The notes below the pieces were generated by a model. The model worked only from the letters and a program-made list of their open reading frames with translations. It was not told where the DNA came from and did no database searches. A DNA stretch of 64,000 bases, taken from contig JAKZHN010000048.1 of NCBI GenBank assembly GCA_037179335.1, positions 124,001 to 188,000 of the forward strand, in the 5' to 3' direction. The position numbers and the translations under genes are program-made. Source of the stretch: Cyclaneusma minus. Lineage: Eukaryota > Ascomycota > Leotiomycetes > Marthamycetales > Marthamycetaceae. Within the stretch, counting starts at the first letter, position 1. Every line of letters starts with the position of its first letter. Below are positions 1-14,500 of the stretch, piece after piece.

Positions 1-1962
1 TAAAAAAGCTCAAAAAACATTAAAAAAGTTTATTGCAAAATAAAAATTTTGCTTTTTTATATAAAAAATATATTTTTTATATTTTTTAATGATTTATTTA
101 TTTTTAAACTTTATAATAATATTAAATAGGATTTTATTTTTTAATAAAGCAATTAATTATAAATTAATATTTAATATATATTTAATATAGCCGAAAATAT
201 TAAGCGCAAAAACAAGCATAATTTTTAATTTAAAACTAAAAATATATTTAATATAAATAATTTAAAAAAATATTATAATGATTATAATAAATTATAAAAT
301 TTATATAAAACTTTAAATAATAATATAATAATTTAATACCAATTTAATTGAAAAAATAAAAAGAATAGCTATTATTAAAATAAAATTTAATAGCATAGCC
401 AAAATTAATACCAGTTTTCTTTATACTTCAATTATAATTTTAATAATTATAGCTTATTTAATTGCATTTATAAAAAAGAAATTATTAAAGGCTTAAATAT
501 AAGGCTTGCAAATATAAATAACCCGGTAATAAAGCATATATTCCAAATAATAATAATTTTAATAGCTATAAAAAAAAGGCTAATTATATAAAAATGGCTT
601 TAATTATAGCCAAAATTATAATAATTGTTATTAAAATAAATATAATTAAACTTGTTTTCTAAAGATTACAAATAAAATCCCTTATTTTATAAATTATAAA
701 TATAAATAAAAAAGTTAAAAAAAATTATTAATAATTGCCTAATTTAATAATTTCCTTATAAAATAAAAATATATAATAATTAATTGCTTAATTGCAATTA
801 ATATTTAAAATATAATTTCCGTTTTTAATTTTATTAATAATAAATTAAATAAAAGTTTTATATTATTAATATTTATAAAATATATATATATATATATATA
901 ATATTTATAAATTTGCTTTTTTAATAAAAATAATATAGAAATTAAATAATATTATAAACTTTTTACCAAAATTTCTAATAATAAAAATAATATAAAAAAT
1001 TAAAAAATTAAAAAATATAAAATATTTGCGTATTTATATAATTTATTTTTAAACATATTTTAGCTTAAATAAACAAATAATAAATATTATAATTAAATTA
1101 AGGCTAGCTTTATTTATAAATACCAAATTAAATATAAAATTATTGCTTAAAATAAGCTACATAAATTAAAAAATTTAGGCGCAATAATTTATATTTGAAA
1201 TATAATAAATAGAAAATTATTATATATGAAATACCTTATATATAAAAGCTAAAAATATAATATTAAATTATATAAAATAATATTTAGCAAAATAAATAAA
1301 AAGCCATTTTTTATAAAAAGTACCGCAAATTTAAATAAAAAATTTATTATATATATATTAAGCAAAATATTAAACTTTTAATAAAATAAAATTGAATTTT
1401 AATACTTTTTCAAAGCTATAAATTATTAAATATTAAAAAAATTTGCAAGACATATATAATAAAATTAAAATTAAAATTAAAGCAAAAAATTAAAATATAA
1501 AAAACCAAAAAAACTAAGCTATTTTAATAATATTTTTAATATAATAAAAGCTAGTATATTATTTGTATATTTTAATTAAAATTATATTATAAAAACCAAA
1601 ATAAATTTATTTTACTAATTTATTTATAAATTATTTAAAAAATAGCTAATTATATTAAAAGAATATTTTAATAATATATTAATAAAAAGCTAAATTTGTA
1701 AATTGAAAACCCTAGTAAAAGCTTTTATATTATTTATTTATATTTTTAAAAAATAATAGCTTATATTTATATATTAATTATTGAAAATTACTGCCTATTT
1801 TGTTTAATAAATTTCTGGCTAAATTAAAAAAGGCCAAAATTTTTATTAAATTAAATTTTAAAAATGTACATTATAAAATTTATATAAAATTTATATATAT
1901 ATATATTATAAAATTCAATTATTTTAAATATTTAATAATATTATTTAAATTAGTAAATATAT

Positions 1963-2022
1963 TAGCTATATTTTAAATCTATATAAATATAATAGCTATA
2001 TTTTAAATCTATATAAATATAA
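1963..2022. repeat. 30-bp tandem repeat, two copies
   Basis: Two adjacent, near-identical 30-base units each begin TAGCTATATTTTAAATCTAT. The repeat lies in the AT-rich block. Simple (TA)n runs also occur near 880-900 and 5,850-5,870. Nothing suggests a function. Confidence 0.7.
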
Positions 2023-5000
2023 TATTTAAAAGATTCATAAATATTATTTTAATAATTTATTTTAATAATCTTTTGATTTATTTAGAAGTTTTTAGCAAAT
2101 ATAATAAATATATAAAAGCTATATTTAAAAAGCTATAAAAATAGTTTTTTCATAAAAATAAATAAAAAGAAATTCGAAATAAATAAGATTTTATTTTTAA
2201 GCTTAATAATAAAAAAGTATAATATATATATAAAACCTAAAAAATACCCATTATTTAAAAATAATTTATATTAATTATATATATAAAATTGCAATTATTT
2301 TTAAAATAAGCCAATTTTTATAAGCAATTTATTTTAAAATATAATAAAATTATATTGCTTATAATTTATTTATTTATTAATAATATAAATTTAAAAACAA
2401 GTCTTATTTAAATAGCTTTTAAAAACGTAAAAGGCCTTTTAGCGCATTAAAAATATATTGTCAAAAAAGCTAATATTGCAATATTTTAATTTTATAAAAT
2501 ATTTGCAGATTATATATAATGCTTTTAAATTTGCAATATTAAAAATTTAAAAATAACTTAAAAATTTAAATAATTCAATATAATATTATTAGTATTTAAT
2601 AGCTTTTTAATTTCGCAAGCTAATAAATACAAAATTAATATATTAAATATATACTATTAAATTGCTTATATACTTTTTTTAATATTAAAAATAATATACT
2701 AAAAATATATATTATAAAATTTAAATATTTTTAAATTATAATAAATTATATTATTTTATAAATATAAAAAGATTTAATAAATATTAAATAAACTAAATTA
2801 TAAAATTGAAATTTTGAAATTTTAATATTAAATATATTATCAAAATTAAAAATTCCGCCAATTTTTTATTTTATAAGTTAAATTATAAAAAGGCAATAAA
2901 AAGTATTTAATTAAAAATATTAAAGAAATTTTTATTATTTATTTAATTATATTTTAAATATATAAGTTTTATAAATATATAGCTATTTTTATAAATATAA
3001 TAATTATATTTTAATTAAAATTATTAAGCTAGAAAATTAATATTATATATTTTATTTATATATTATAAATATAAATTTTTAAATAAAAAGCTATATTTTA
3101 TTTAAGCTATAAAAATTTAAAAGCCGGAATAGTTAAAATAAGCTTTATAATTATTTTTAAGGCTTAAAATGTATATATAAAGCTAATTTATATTGCGCAA
3201 AAATAAATAATAGCGATTTAAAAATAATATATTATATAAAAAAGGCAAATTATATATTTTTCCAATAAATATCTTATATAATATATTTTTATATATTTAT
3301 TATAATAATAAATTAATAAACCATTTTGAAATGAATTAAATATTAATTTTAATTTATTATAAATATTATTAGCTAAATATAAAAGCAAAAATATAAAGTT
3401 ATATATATAATTGATATATTTGCTAGCAAAATAAAATTTGCTAATATATATTTTATAATTAGCTATAATTTTGATTTTTAATTAATAAGCTATAAATATA
3501 TTTATTATAAAATTTTATTATAAACTTATTAAAATTCTAATATATAAATAAAATATATAATATTATTTTAAAAATAAGAAATTATTATTTTAAAAATAAT
3601 AAATTATTATATTAAAGCTATATAATTTATATATGTAAGTAAAATTATTAATATATAATTTCTAATAAAATTATTTTTTAATGAAAAAATCGTTCTTCTA
3701 AAATTATTATATTTAATTATAGCTTTATATTTATTAATATATTATGAAAAGCCTTTTATTTTTAAATAACTTAGGCAATTTATTAAGCTATAGCAAAAAT
3801 TCTTCATAATTTTTTTATATAATATATAAATATAATTTATAAATTAATATTAATTTTTTTATATAATTTATAAAAGTTAAAATATTTAATATAAAAAAGC
3901 AAAAAAGAGAATATAATATAATAAATATATATTATTATAAACATTAAAAAAATATTATTAATAAATATATAAAAAACATATATAAAAAAAATCTAATAAA
4001 AGAAATTAAATCTACTTATTTATTAAACATATATATTATAAAGCCAAAAAACTAGCAAAAGAATATATAAGCCGTTTTATTATTATTAAAAAAATAGAAA
4101 TCCAAATTTATTACGTAAAATTTCTATTTAAATTTTAATTAAAAGATTTATATAATATGTTTTATATTAGCTTTTTAAAATTTGCTAAAGCATTTCAAAA
4201 TAATATATATAAGTAATATTTTATAAATTTTGTAAACCTTAAAAAGAATTAAAAATTAAAAATTAAAAAACTTATAATATATGTAAAAAAAAGAAGTAAG
4301 CTTATATTTTATTTATATTAAAAAGGCTAAAATCAAAATTAAAACCAAATATTAATTTAAAAAAACATTAAAATATTTAATAAATTTATTTAAATTTATT
4401 AAAAAAACATTAAAATTAAATTATAATAATAATAAAAACACTATAAAAAAACGCAAATTCTTTAAAAAAAAATGCTAAAACACCAATTCCAGCCTTATAT
4501 TTAAATAAAAAATACCCAATTATATATAATATGAAATAAAAGCAAAACTAAAAATATTTAAAATATAACAATATAAATTTAATTATTTTTATATATTTTA
4601 TATTATATTATATTATATTGTATTGTATAAAAACTTAAATTGAAAAATAAATTTAATTTAATTAAAACTTATAAAATATATAAATAAAAATTACAAATTC
4701 CGTATATTAAATAATTTCATTAAAAATAAACATTATATAAAATAAATTTAATTAGCAAAATTAAAAAATTTATAATATTAAAAAAAATTAATTTATATAT
4801 ATTAAATTTATAGCTTTTATATTTTATATTATATTGCTAAAAACCCGGCTCTTTTTATATTAAATAAAATATTATTAAAAAAATAATAATAATTATACTT
4901 TATTTATATTTTAATTAAATATATATATAAAGAAAAGAAATTACCAAATAATATTAATTATTAATTATTATATATATTAAATCATAAATTATAAAAATAA

Positions 5001-8000
5001 TTTCAATTAAAGCTATTACTGTAATTATAATATTTTTAAATATAATATATATTTTATATTTTAAAAACATATAGATTTTAAAATAACAAAAATCCCGGCA
5101 GCCTTTATATTATTTATTAATTAGGTTAATTTATTATTATAATTAGCGCATTAATTTTTTTAAAAACGCCTAGATTTTAATATAATAATAATGGTAAAGT
5201 ATAATAATATTATAAGCCATATTAAATAAAAAAATTAAATAGCAAAAGTTTGCAAAATAATAAGTTAATTAATAAAAAAATAAAAAAGCACAATATAAAT
5301 TTATTATATAATAAAGAGGCTTATAATTACCGCAATAATAATTGCATTTAAAATTATTTATAATTTAATTATAAATATTAAAATTTTTATAAAAAAGGTT
5401 TAAATAAAAGCTTTATATATAATAAATTTAAATTTAAATTTAAAACGCAAATATAGGCTTAATCAAATTGCAATTTAAATTTTATAGCAAAATTGCAAAT
5501 TTAATATTAATATTATAATTATAAATAGAACCTTTATTATATAAGGCTTAAAATAAACCGCTATTAAAATTTTATATTTCGCAATTAAAAATATTAAAGG
5601 CTATAATATTAAAAAAAGGCCTAATTTCCGCTAAAAAAGCGTATATTAAAAAATTTATATAAAAGCAATAATAAAAAAAAGCTTAATAAAAATAGGAAAG
5701 CCTGTTTTATATAAATAAAGCCTAAATAAAGCCTAATATAATTGCTATAAAAAAGATTGAAAAAAATTGCTAAAACAATTATTAAAAAAATTAAAAACTA
5801 AAATACAATTAAGAATTAATATATTATTATTATGAAAAATGCATAATATATATATATATATATATATAAAAGGGTAAAAAACTAAAAAATCCTAAAACCA
5901 ATTATTTATAATAAGCCGCCGCTATATTAATTTTCCAGCATTTATAAAAAGAATATACGCAAAAGCAAAATATATATATAAGCTAATAAAAATAATAAAA
6001 TCCCAATAAATTTTAATATAACAAAATAAAAATTGGAATAATAAAAATAATTAAATAAAAGCTTAAAATCAATTTAATAATAAATAGCGTAAGCTATATA
6101 TTAAAATTAAAGCTTTAAAAATTAGGCAATAATAAATTTAAAAATGGTTATTAATAATAGTAGATTAATAAAAACCTACCAATTTATATAATTAAAATCA
6201 AAAATCAAAAATAATAATTAAAGCCAAATATTAAATTACCAAAAAACAAAAATTTACATTTAAAAGCTTTAGGGCTTAAAGCTATAAAAAAAAGAAAAAA
6301 ATATAAGGCTAAAAAAAGCGCTTTATAAGCATTTTATAAAATATATATATTAAAAATATATAAAAAATAAGCATTATTTATTAAAAAAACCTAAATAAGG
6401 CTTTTAATATATAATATTTAAATGCTGCTATTTTTTATAGCTAAAAAATATATATAATGCATTTTTATTTACTAATTTATTTTTAACTATTATAATATAA
6501 ATAAAGCCAAAAACCTAATTAAAATTAGCTTTAGCTATTATAAAGCCAAATATAAATATAGCAAAGCAAATTATACCTAAATTAGCGACGAAAACATTAA
6601 ATAATAGCGAAAAAGAAAATTGAAAATAAAGCATTTACCGGTAAAAAGGCGCCGGTTAAAATTAAATTTACTAATAAAAAAATTTGAAAAATAATTAAAA
6701 AAGGCATTTTAAAATTTCTTGCCTAGTTTTTAAATATTTAATTATAATATATTATTATTGGTTATATATTAAATGGCGCCTTTTTTAAAATTATAGCCAA
6801 TATAAAAATAAGCATTAATAATATTATTAGCGCAAAGTTTTTAACTGAATTTATTAATATAAATATTATAAATATAAGCGCCGCTAAAAAAAAGCAATTG
6901 GTTTTTAAAAATTAAGCTTAAATAAAATTTGCAATATTATTTAAGTAAAAATAATTATTAAGTTTTATAACGGTAATTTTTATATTAATATAATTAGTAT
7001 TAAATTTGCTATTAAATAGGATAAAAATAATATATTTATTATTATTAAAAAAATAAATACAGCGGTATTAAATTTTAATTTTATTAAATATTTCTTCAAT
7101 TCTAACATTTTTTAATTTATAAATTAGCTTTGCAATTTGCAAAAGCATTGCAAAAGCAATTTTAAAAGCAATTTTATAATTAAAATCCAATTTCTATTCC
7201 TTGTATAAAAAAGCGCTATTTAAAAAGGGGGATTTATTAATAATTTAAAGTAGTTAAAGCTTAGAAAATCCTTTAGCCTTTTTTTTTAAATTGCCTTATA
7301 GGTATTTGCAATTTATAAATACCAATTTAATAAATAAAAGATTTAAAGCTTTAATTAATTTAAATCGGATTTTATATTTATAGCGGATTGCTAAAAATAC
7401 TAATTGGATAATATTAGGCTTAAATTAGCTTTAGCTATAATTAGATAAATTTTAATTGCGAAAAACAATTTATTTAAAAATTAATTCTAGGCTTCCTAGA
7501 AAAACTATTATATTTTTATTTTAGCAATATATTTTATAGAATTTAATATAAAACCAATAAATTGCATAAAAATTTAAAGCATAGCTATAATAAATTAATT
7601 AGCGGGCCGTAAAAAAAGATTAAGGGCCTAATTTTAAAATAAAGCTAGAAAATCGAAATTATTTATTAATATAGGTATTAATTAACCAGTTTTTAAAAAA
7701 TTATATAAAAAAAACATTAGCAAAATTATTTTAGAATCCAAAAATATAAATAAGCTTTAATATAATATTAAAGCTAGCGCTAAAAAAAATAGCTAATATA
7801 ATATAGCATATTGGTTTTAATTTTAAAATATATATTTAAAGAATTTACGCTAAACGATAATATTATTAATATAAATAATAATATAATAATATAATTAATT
7901 TAAGCTTTAAATTTTAAAGGCCCTAAAAATAATTTGGATTTTTAAAATACCAATATCGAGGGCTATAGTTTTTAGCCTTTTAATTTTTTTGCAAATATAA

Positions 8001-9455
8001 ATATAAAATATAGGCAAAATTTTTATAAAGTATTTTTAATTGCATTTAATAAAATTGCAATTATTAATATAAAAAGCATTTAAATTAATTTCCAAAGCAT
8101 TGCTAAATAAATAAATTTGCTTGCATACTAATTTATTAAAATTTTTAATATTATTTAATCGGGGAAAAAGCATGCATTATTAAATAAAACCTTTGCAAAC
8201 CTTTATAAAACTGCGGCGGAATTCTCTTTTTGAAGCTTATTAAAAAAATACATACAATTTACGGTAATAAAAATAGCTAAATTCCATTGCTATAATTATA
8301 AAGCCTAAACTGCCAGCTATAAATTAAATTTAATAAAAACTAATAAATTTGCAAATAATAAATTAATTTAAAAACTTGCAGATTTTAGCTATTTTTTTAA
8401 TAGAATAAATATAATAAAGGCTTAAATATTAATATTAAGCTTTAATACCTTAATTATAATACTTTTAACGTTTTTCTAAAATTTTATTAAATTTCCAAAG
8501 CTAGGTAAAATAAATTATAATTGGATTTTCAAATAAAGAATTATTTTGATTATAACGGCAAAAAAATATTATTATTATTATTTAAATAGTAAAAAATCAT
8601 TGGTTTAAGCAGCCATAATTTAAATTTTTATTTAAATTTTTTTTATAAAAAAATAAAAAATAAAAGATGCTATTATTAATTAAAAAAAAAGCATTTATTC
8701 AATATAAATATAGCTATTTTATATAAAGCCAAAAAGCTATTAATAAATTAAAGCAATAGGCATTATTTTAAAGGCATTTTTTATATCCCTTTTTAATAAT
8801 ATATAGCCTTGGCCGGCTTTAATAATTATTTGCAAAATTTGCTGAAATTTAATATAATAAAGCTTAACGGCTTTATTGGTAATATAATAATTAATTAACA
8901 ATATTAAAAAAAATTAAAAAAAATGGATAATATATTATTTATTGAAATTTTAAAAGCTTTTTAGGATTAGATTTTTTTAAAAAAAGGGAAAAATAATCGC
9001 TGCATTAATTTTCTTAATTTTTTATAGTTTTAAATTAATTCGGATTTTTTTATTAATTATATTAAATATAAAAAAGTATATTTTAAAATTGCTTAAAATC
9101 TGCTTTTAAAAAAGACTATTATAGCCTAAAAAGGCTTTAATTCGCAAAATACTATAAAAAATCAATAATAAAATATTTAAATAGCTATAAAATAATAATT
9201 TTTGAGCTAAGGGATAAAACGGCAAAAGAAAAATTATTAATAAGGCTATAAATTAATTAAAAACCTGGAAACAAAGGAGAATATAAAATTAGGCTAATTG
9301 CGGGCAATAACGCTTAAATTAAAAAAGTTAAAAATACTAATATTGCTAATAAGCAGGCTAAGCCCGCTATATAAGCAAATAAAAGCCTAAAAAAAGCGCT
9401 TTATAAAAATTAAAATAACCGTTTAAAACGAGCTAATAATTCTAAAAAAATATTA

Positions 9456-9458
<3 letters not shown>

Positions 9459-9486
<28 letters not shown>
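9459..9486. repeat. (AAT)n microsatellite
   Basis: An uninterrupted run of about nine AAT units lies in the AT-rich block. It is a simple slippage repeat. Confidence 0.8.
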
Positions 9487-10870
9487 TAAAGCAAAATTAA
9501 TACAAAACAAATTGTTTTTTAATTTAGCGAAATTTAATTGGCTTTAAAAACTTTGGTTAAAATTTAATTAATTTTTAAAATAATAGCTTTTTATTTTATT
9601 TTTTACCACCGGCAACGCTAATATTATTACCATTAACACCGTGTTTTTTTGCAGAATTTTACAATATAAAACTCTTCGCAAATAAAGCATTTATAATAGC
9701 GCTTATAATAATTGCTTATATAAGCAAAAACAATTCTAGCAAAAGCAAATTATTAAATTATTATTAGGGTTTTTATTCTTGCTTAGCGGCTGGCGTAAAA
9801 AGCCATTAAAAGGTTTTTTTAATTTTATTATAATTAATATTTGGTATTATTAGCGGATTAAAAAATCCGGTATTTTTTAATAAAAAATTATAATAAAATC
9901 CTTCCAAATAATTACCCCGTAAATTTATAAAGCTATTTTTTTAATATTTTCCTAAATATAAGCTTTTAAAAGCTTTTAAATTTTTTAATAAAATGGAATT
10001 ATAGCTATTATAAACCCTGGACCTTTTAAAATATTAATAATGTAAAATATTAATATAAATAAAAAAAAATATATATATTTAAAAATTCTTAATAATTGCT
10101 TTTTTATTGCTTTAAATAAATATTAAAATAAATTAATTTCCTTATTTAACCAAGGCGATATTAATTTAAATATTAAATTCTGAAATTTTAAAGTAAAAAT
10201 AAAGCAAACAAGTAGGGTAAAACTTATTTTTAAAAATTATATAAATATATTAAAAGCTAAGATATAAAAATTAATTATAAATTTCGAGAATTTTAAAAAG
10301 GAATTCCTTATTATTAATAATAAAACCATTATTTTATTTCGGGAAAAACTAGCATTAAAGCTAAAAAGCTAGGCTAATAATAGCGGTTAATTAGGCTTAA
10401 TAAAGCTTTTTATTCCTTTTTATAGCTTTTTATTTGCGCTCTAATTAAAGCTGCAAAAGTTTTTCGGCAAAGTTTTAATTGCTTAAAAAAGGCATTTTAA
10501 AAACTTATATATAAAAGCCTCGGCGCTAGCAATAAGCAAAAAAAAATATATAAAAAAAACGACGCTAGCAAGGCTGCATTGGCTAGCAAAAGGGCTATTA
10601 ATAAAAATTAGGCACAGGGGTTTTAAAATCTTTAAAATTTTAATTCCTATTATTATTAACGCCGCTAGCCACTAGGCTAAAGCAATTGCAATTTTAACTA
10701 GCATTAATATATTAAAAGCGGCGGAAAGCGGCGGAAGCAGGGCAAGCGCGCTTTAAAGGTATATTAGCAATTAATTAATATATATAGCGGAATTTATAAG
10801 CTTAAAATTAATATAAAAAAGCATTTAAATAAATTAATTTAATTTGATTAACAAAGCAATTAATATTGGT

Positions 10871-11517
10871 AAAAAAAACAACGATAGCAAAGAGTTTTTC
10901 TTTTAACCACCATTATGGGCTTTATCGTCGCTTACGCTCCTATCAGCCAGGGGGTCCTATATAAGACCCACGTGACAATAAGCCAGCCTCACCACCATAA
11001 AACCCATCATTCAAGAATGTCGGGCACACGTATACATCACAAACAATCCCGTAAAACATCAGTGGTAGCAAGTTTTGATTCAATAGCACTAACGTACATC
11101 ACCAACAAAAAAACAGCCATTCACACCAGCGCCTTTCAAGAAAACAAACGAAGCAACCAGCCAGCGCATGCGTGTGCAGCAGGTTTCAGAATCTAGCCAT
11201 ACGCCGGCCGGCATCAGGATCAGGGGCAGCGCAAAAACACCAAGAACCCCGTGTTGTGGCCAAGATCTCCAATTCCAGAAGAATCCTAGCAAAGCGAGTG
11301 TATAGCCATTTTTTCTGATCATGCTGCATCATTCTCCTTCCATCCATATACTAAGAGGGCGAGCCAGATGCTTCGTCGTCGCGTGGGTGAACCAATTCCA
11401 AGCAATGCCTTTTCCGAACTCCGCCCGAAGTGTGAGGGCTAAATGATAACGCGGTGAGAGAATAAGGGGATGCGTATATCACGCAGTGAAGTCAAAGACC
11501 GTAGAGGCAGTTGGCCC
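10871..11517. other. AT-block edge and SIN3 downstream flank
   Basis: Base composition changes within roughly 50 bases near 10,870-10,920, from very AT-rich to balanced. The stretch up to the SIN3 stop holds only short overlapping frames without recognisable protein character. It is read as the SIN3 3' untranslated and downstream region. Confidence 0.6.
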
Positions 11518-14500
11518 CTACAACTCTTCTTCTCCAGCAGCGGGTGCAGCAGCCGCAGTCTCAGTACCGCCCATCTCGACATCACCACCTGCATTCGACT
11601 GCTCACCCATCCTCTCAGGATCCTTGTACTTGCGATTGAAGTCCATCGTGATGCGCTGCACCTCATCGCGGCTCATTCCCTTGGCCCAATCACACTTCCA
11701 CTCGTACTTCTCCTTGAAGCGTGTATTGCGTGCGTCCTTGACCCTCTCGCGGTCCTTGACCTGCTCATTCCTGTTGCGGTAGACGTACCAGTCAACTGAG
11801 CGGAATTCCTCGGGCATTTGACCTGCCGGTGTCTTGCGATCCACCCTGTAGCGAATCTTGTAGGTGTTCACATCAATTTGAAGGGCGAGGTTTTCTTCGA
11901 ATGCGAGAGCCTTGGTCTTAGCATTCAGCTGCTGCTCCGTATCCTCCACGGAGGGTAGATTGCGGCTGAGCACCGAAGTGCGGAGACGGCTGCGCTTGAT
12001 GCCCTCGGTGGGCTCGCGGCGTGAGTAGGAGGTGATGTAGTATTGCCACTGCTCTTTGCGCTCGAGATCACTAAGTTCAAAGGTGTTCTCGTTCAGCTGG
12101 ACCCAGCGGATGAAGCATTCACGGGTACGGGGATCCTGTCTCGCGTCAGTCAAATTCAAATGACCAATAGAAGAGATGGAAACATACCCATCGGATAAGG
12201 AAAACGCCATCATCCTTCAGCCACTTCTCAGCCTGCTTACGAGCTGCGATTTCCATGTCAAAGGTCATATCCTGAGCTTCACGGTTGCGCAAGAACTTGT
12301 TGATGATCTCAGGAGACTTTTCCTTCCCATCAGGGTTGGTGCAACTCTGTGCTGTCTTGCAAATAGATTTCAACAGATCAACGACAGTGTACATGGCCCA
12401 ACCTCTTTTGAGGTAGAAGAATCGAAGATACTCCTGGAACCTTGAGTCGTCAACTTCACCAGTAACGAAATCTTCGACAAAAGCGAGCGTCTTGGCATAG
12501 TATGTGTCGTTCTGATCGTCTGGGTCGAGCATGGGGACATCTTGGTTGGCCGGAATCCAGCCCATCTTTTTGGCTGGCTTATCGGCTTTGGCGCGTTGAA
12601 CCTCCTGGGCGACATCCTCCTCGCTGAGTTTTAGACCCTGAAGTCTTGAGTAAAGGACCTGGAACAGCTGGAAGAACACGTAGATCGTCTGGTTACAGTA
12701 GAAGTTGATTACTTGACGCTTGTACGGCTCATCAGCGTTCAGTTCCACATCGTTATGTCCAGCACCAGCAGCAGGTGTGGATGCTAGCCAGCGCTCATTG
12801 TTCCAATCCTGTCCAGGGTGCTGTTCAGAGATATCCATAGGGTCGTCATTCTCGTGAGCAGGGCCGACCTCGGGGGTCGACTCTTTGCTATCTGACATGG
12901 CACTGCCTTCTTTGTGTGCGCGGCCCTTGTTTCCACCTTTGGCAAAGATGGTGCGCCTGAGGTTTTCGCCCTTCGCTGCCCCGTTGCGACGTCCACGGCC
13001 ATTGGGGAGCTCAGCAGGGGGTGCCTCTTCGGCCTCTTCTTCAGGTGAGCCGGGCGAGATACCCTGGACACGATCTTGGACATCGCTGCGGTCGACGTCA
13101 AAAAACGCAGGGATGAATTCCTGGAAGAAGTTACTCAAGCGCTCTCGCTCCAGGCTAGTGTGTGTGCTGTTAGATAGGTAGAGCACCAGAAGTCGAATAG
13201 CGTCAATGACCAAGCTTCGGTCCTTGAACTCGTATGCGAACTGATGTCTGGCCATGGGTTCGCCAATGGCTCTCTTGCGGCGCTGCTCCTCGTGTCTGGT
13301 CTTCAGTTTATCAACGATGGCCTTGACAGACAGGTCCTTCTTGTCTTGCTGCTTGACTGAAATGCCCATATGATCCAGACTTCGCAGAAACATGTGTTCA
13401 GTTTGCGTTCGCCATATCTTCTCCCATTCGCGCTGGAGATATCGCCATTCTTCGTCCTTCTGCTTGAGTCGAGTCAACACCACGGGCAAGACGGCGATGG
13501 GGTCTCTGAACATGTTGTTGACAGTGTCGACTCCCGCTTCGTTGCCGTAGACCTTCTTGAGGATGCGCTTGTAAATAGTGGACTGGGCCAGGCCCGCGGG
13601 CATCTTGAAGTGGGCTACATCTTCCCTGGACATGGAGAGGATCTGGGTACCGACGGGCTCGAGGAGCTGGATAACTTTCGAGTTGATTTCGATGTGATAG
13701 TCGTATTCGTGACGCTCCTCTTCGATTCGGTGTAGCGCTTCTTCAAACTGATTCTTGCGATGCGCGACGAAACCAGCCTCTTCCGAAGCCCAGGTGGGGT
13801 GAGAGGCCCACTCATCGTTCAGAACGTGAAAGCACATCTCGTCCCGACCAGTGCAGGGCTTGCAGCGCTCTCTCTTCGGAAGAAGACGGTAACTGGGACC
13901 CAGGGCGCGGCAGTTGCTCAAAGACACACGGCCAGGAGGGACTCTGGGGCGATTCTCGACGATGCCGTCGCTCTCCACGTATCCGACCATGGTCTTAAAC
14001 TGCTGCATCAGATCAGCGTTGGCGCCGATGAACTTGCTCACTTTGTGAACAAGAACTCCAACTTCGAGCAGGTCCTGGGAGAACAGATTGCAGAGCTTGA
14101 GAAACTCATTCATCGCCTCTTTCTTAGCGAGGTACTTCTTCACCTTGTCGAAGAAGGCAAGCTCTGTATCAGTGGCCATAGTAGTGGATGTGGGGGCGAT
14201 GGGCTCGGGCATGACGGGAGTCAGTGTGGGCGATAGGTGCATAGATTCACTCGGCAAGATGGCCCTCGATGTGCCATGGCCCGTCTTAAGGCGCTACATC
14301 GAATTGTCAGCGACTGCGAGAGACATAGGAAGTGAGGCGCCTAGTTAGAGGAGGACCATCTGGACGGAAGCATACCTTGTTCGCATTACCACTCTGCGCG
14401 AGGCTTGCTCTGCCGTCGCCGAGAGGCATTTGATTCATGCTAGCTGCAGCAGGGCGAGGGCGCTTCTTCGTCTCCTTGCTGGCGCTCGGTGGTGGTGCGA

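Larger units (their letters stand above)
1..10870. other. ORF-free AT-rich block, probably RIP-mutated repeats
   Basis: This stretch is overwhelmingly A and T, with TpA, TAA and poly-A/T everywhere and very few CpG. No reading frame of useful length survives on either strand. GC rises somewhat from about 5 kb onward, which suggests older repeats of different composition were mutated to different degrees. Such blocks in Pezizomycotina are classically transposons altered by repeat-induced point mutation (C to T, mainly at CpA). That origin is inference here because no element can still be recognised. The block runs off the left edge, so its size is unknown; a subtelomere or centromere-flanking location is possible but not shown. 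Confidence 0.85.

Noticed and set aside
1..10870. Mitochondrial DNA insertion
   Set aside because: No mitochondrial protein, rRNA or tRNA signal is recognisable, and the TpA saturation fits RIP better.
10915..11196. 93-codon frame at the AT-block edge
   Set aside because: Low-complexity His/Lys/Thr composition, no homologue pattern, lies in the SIN3 downstream flank.
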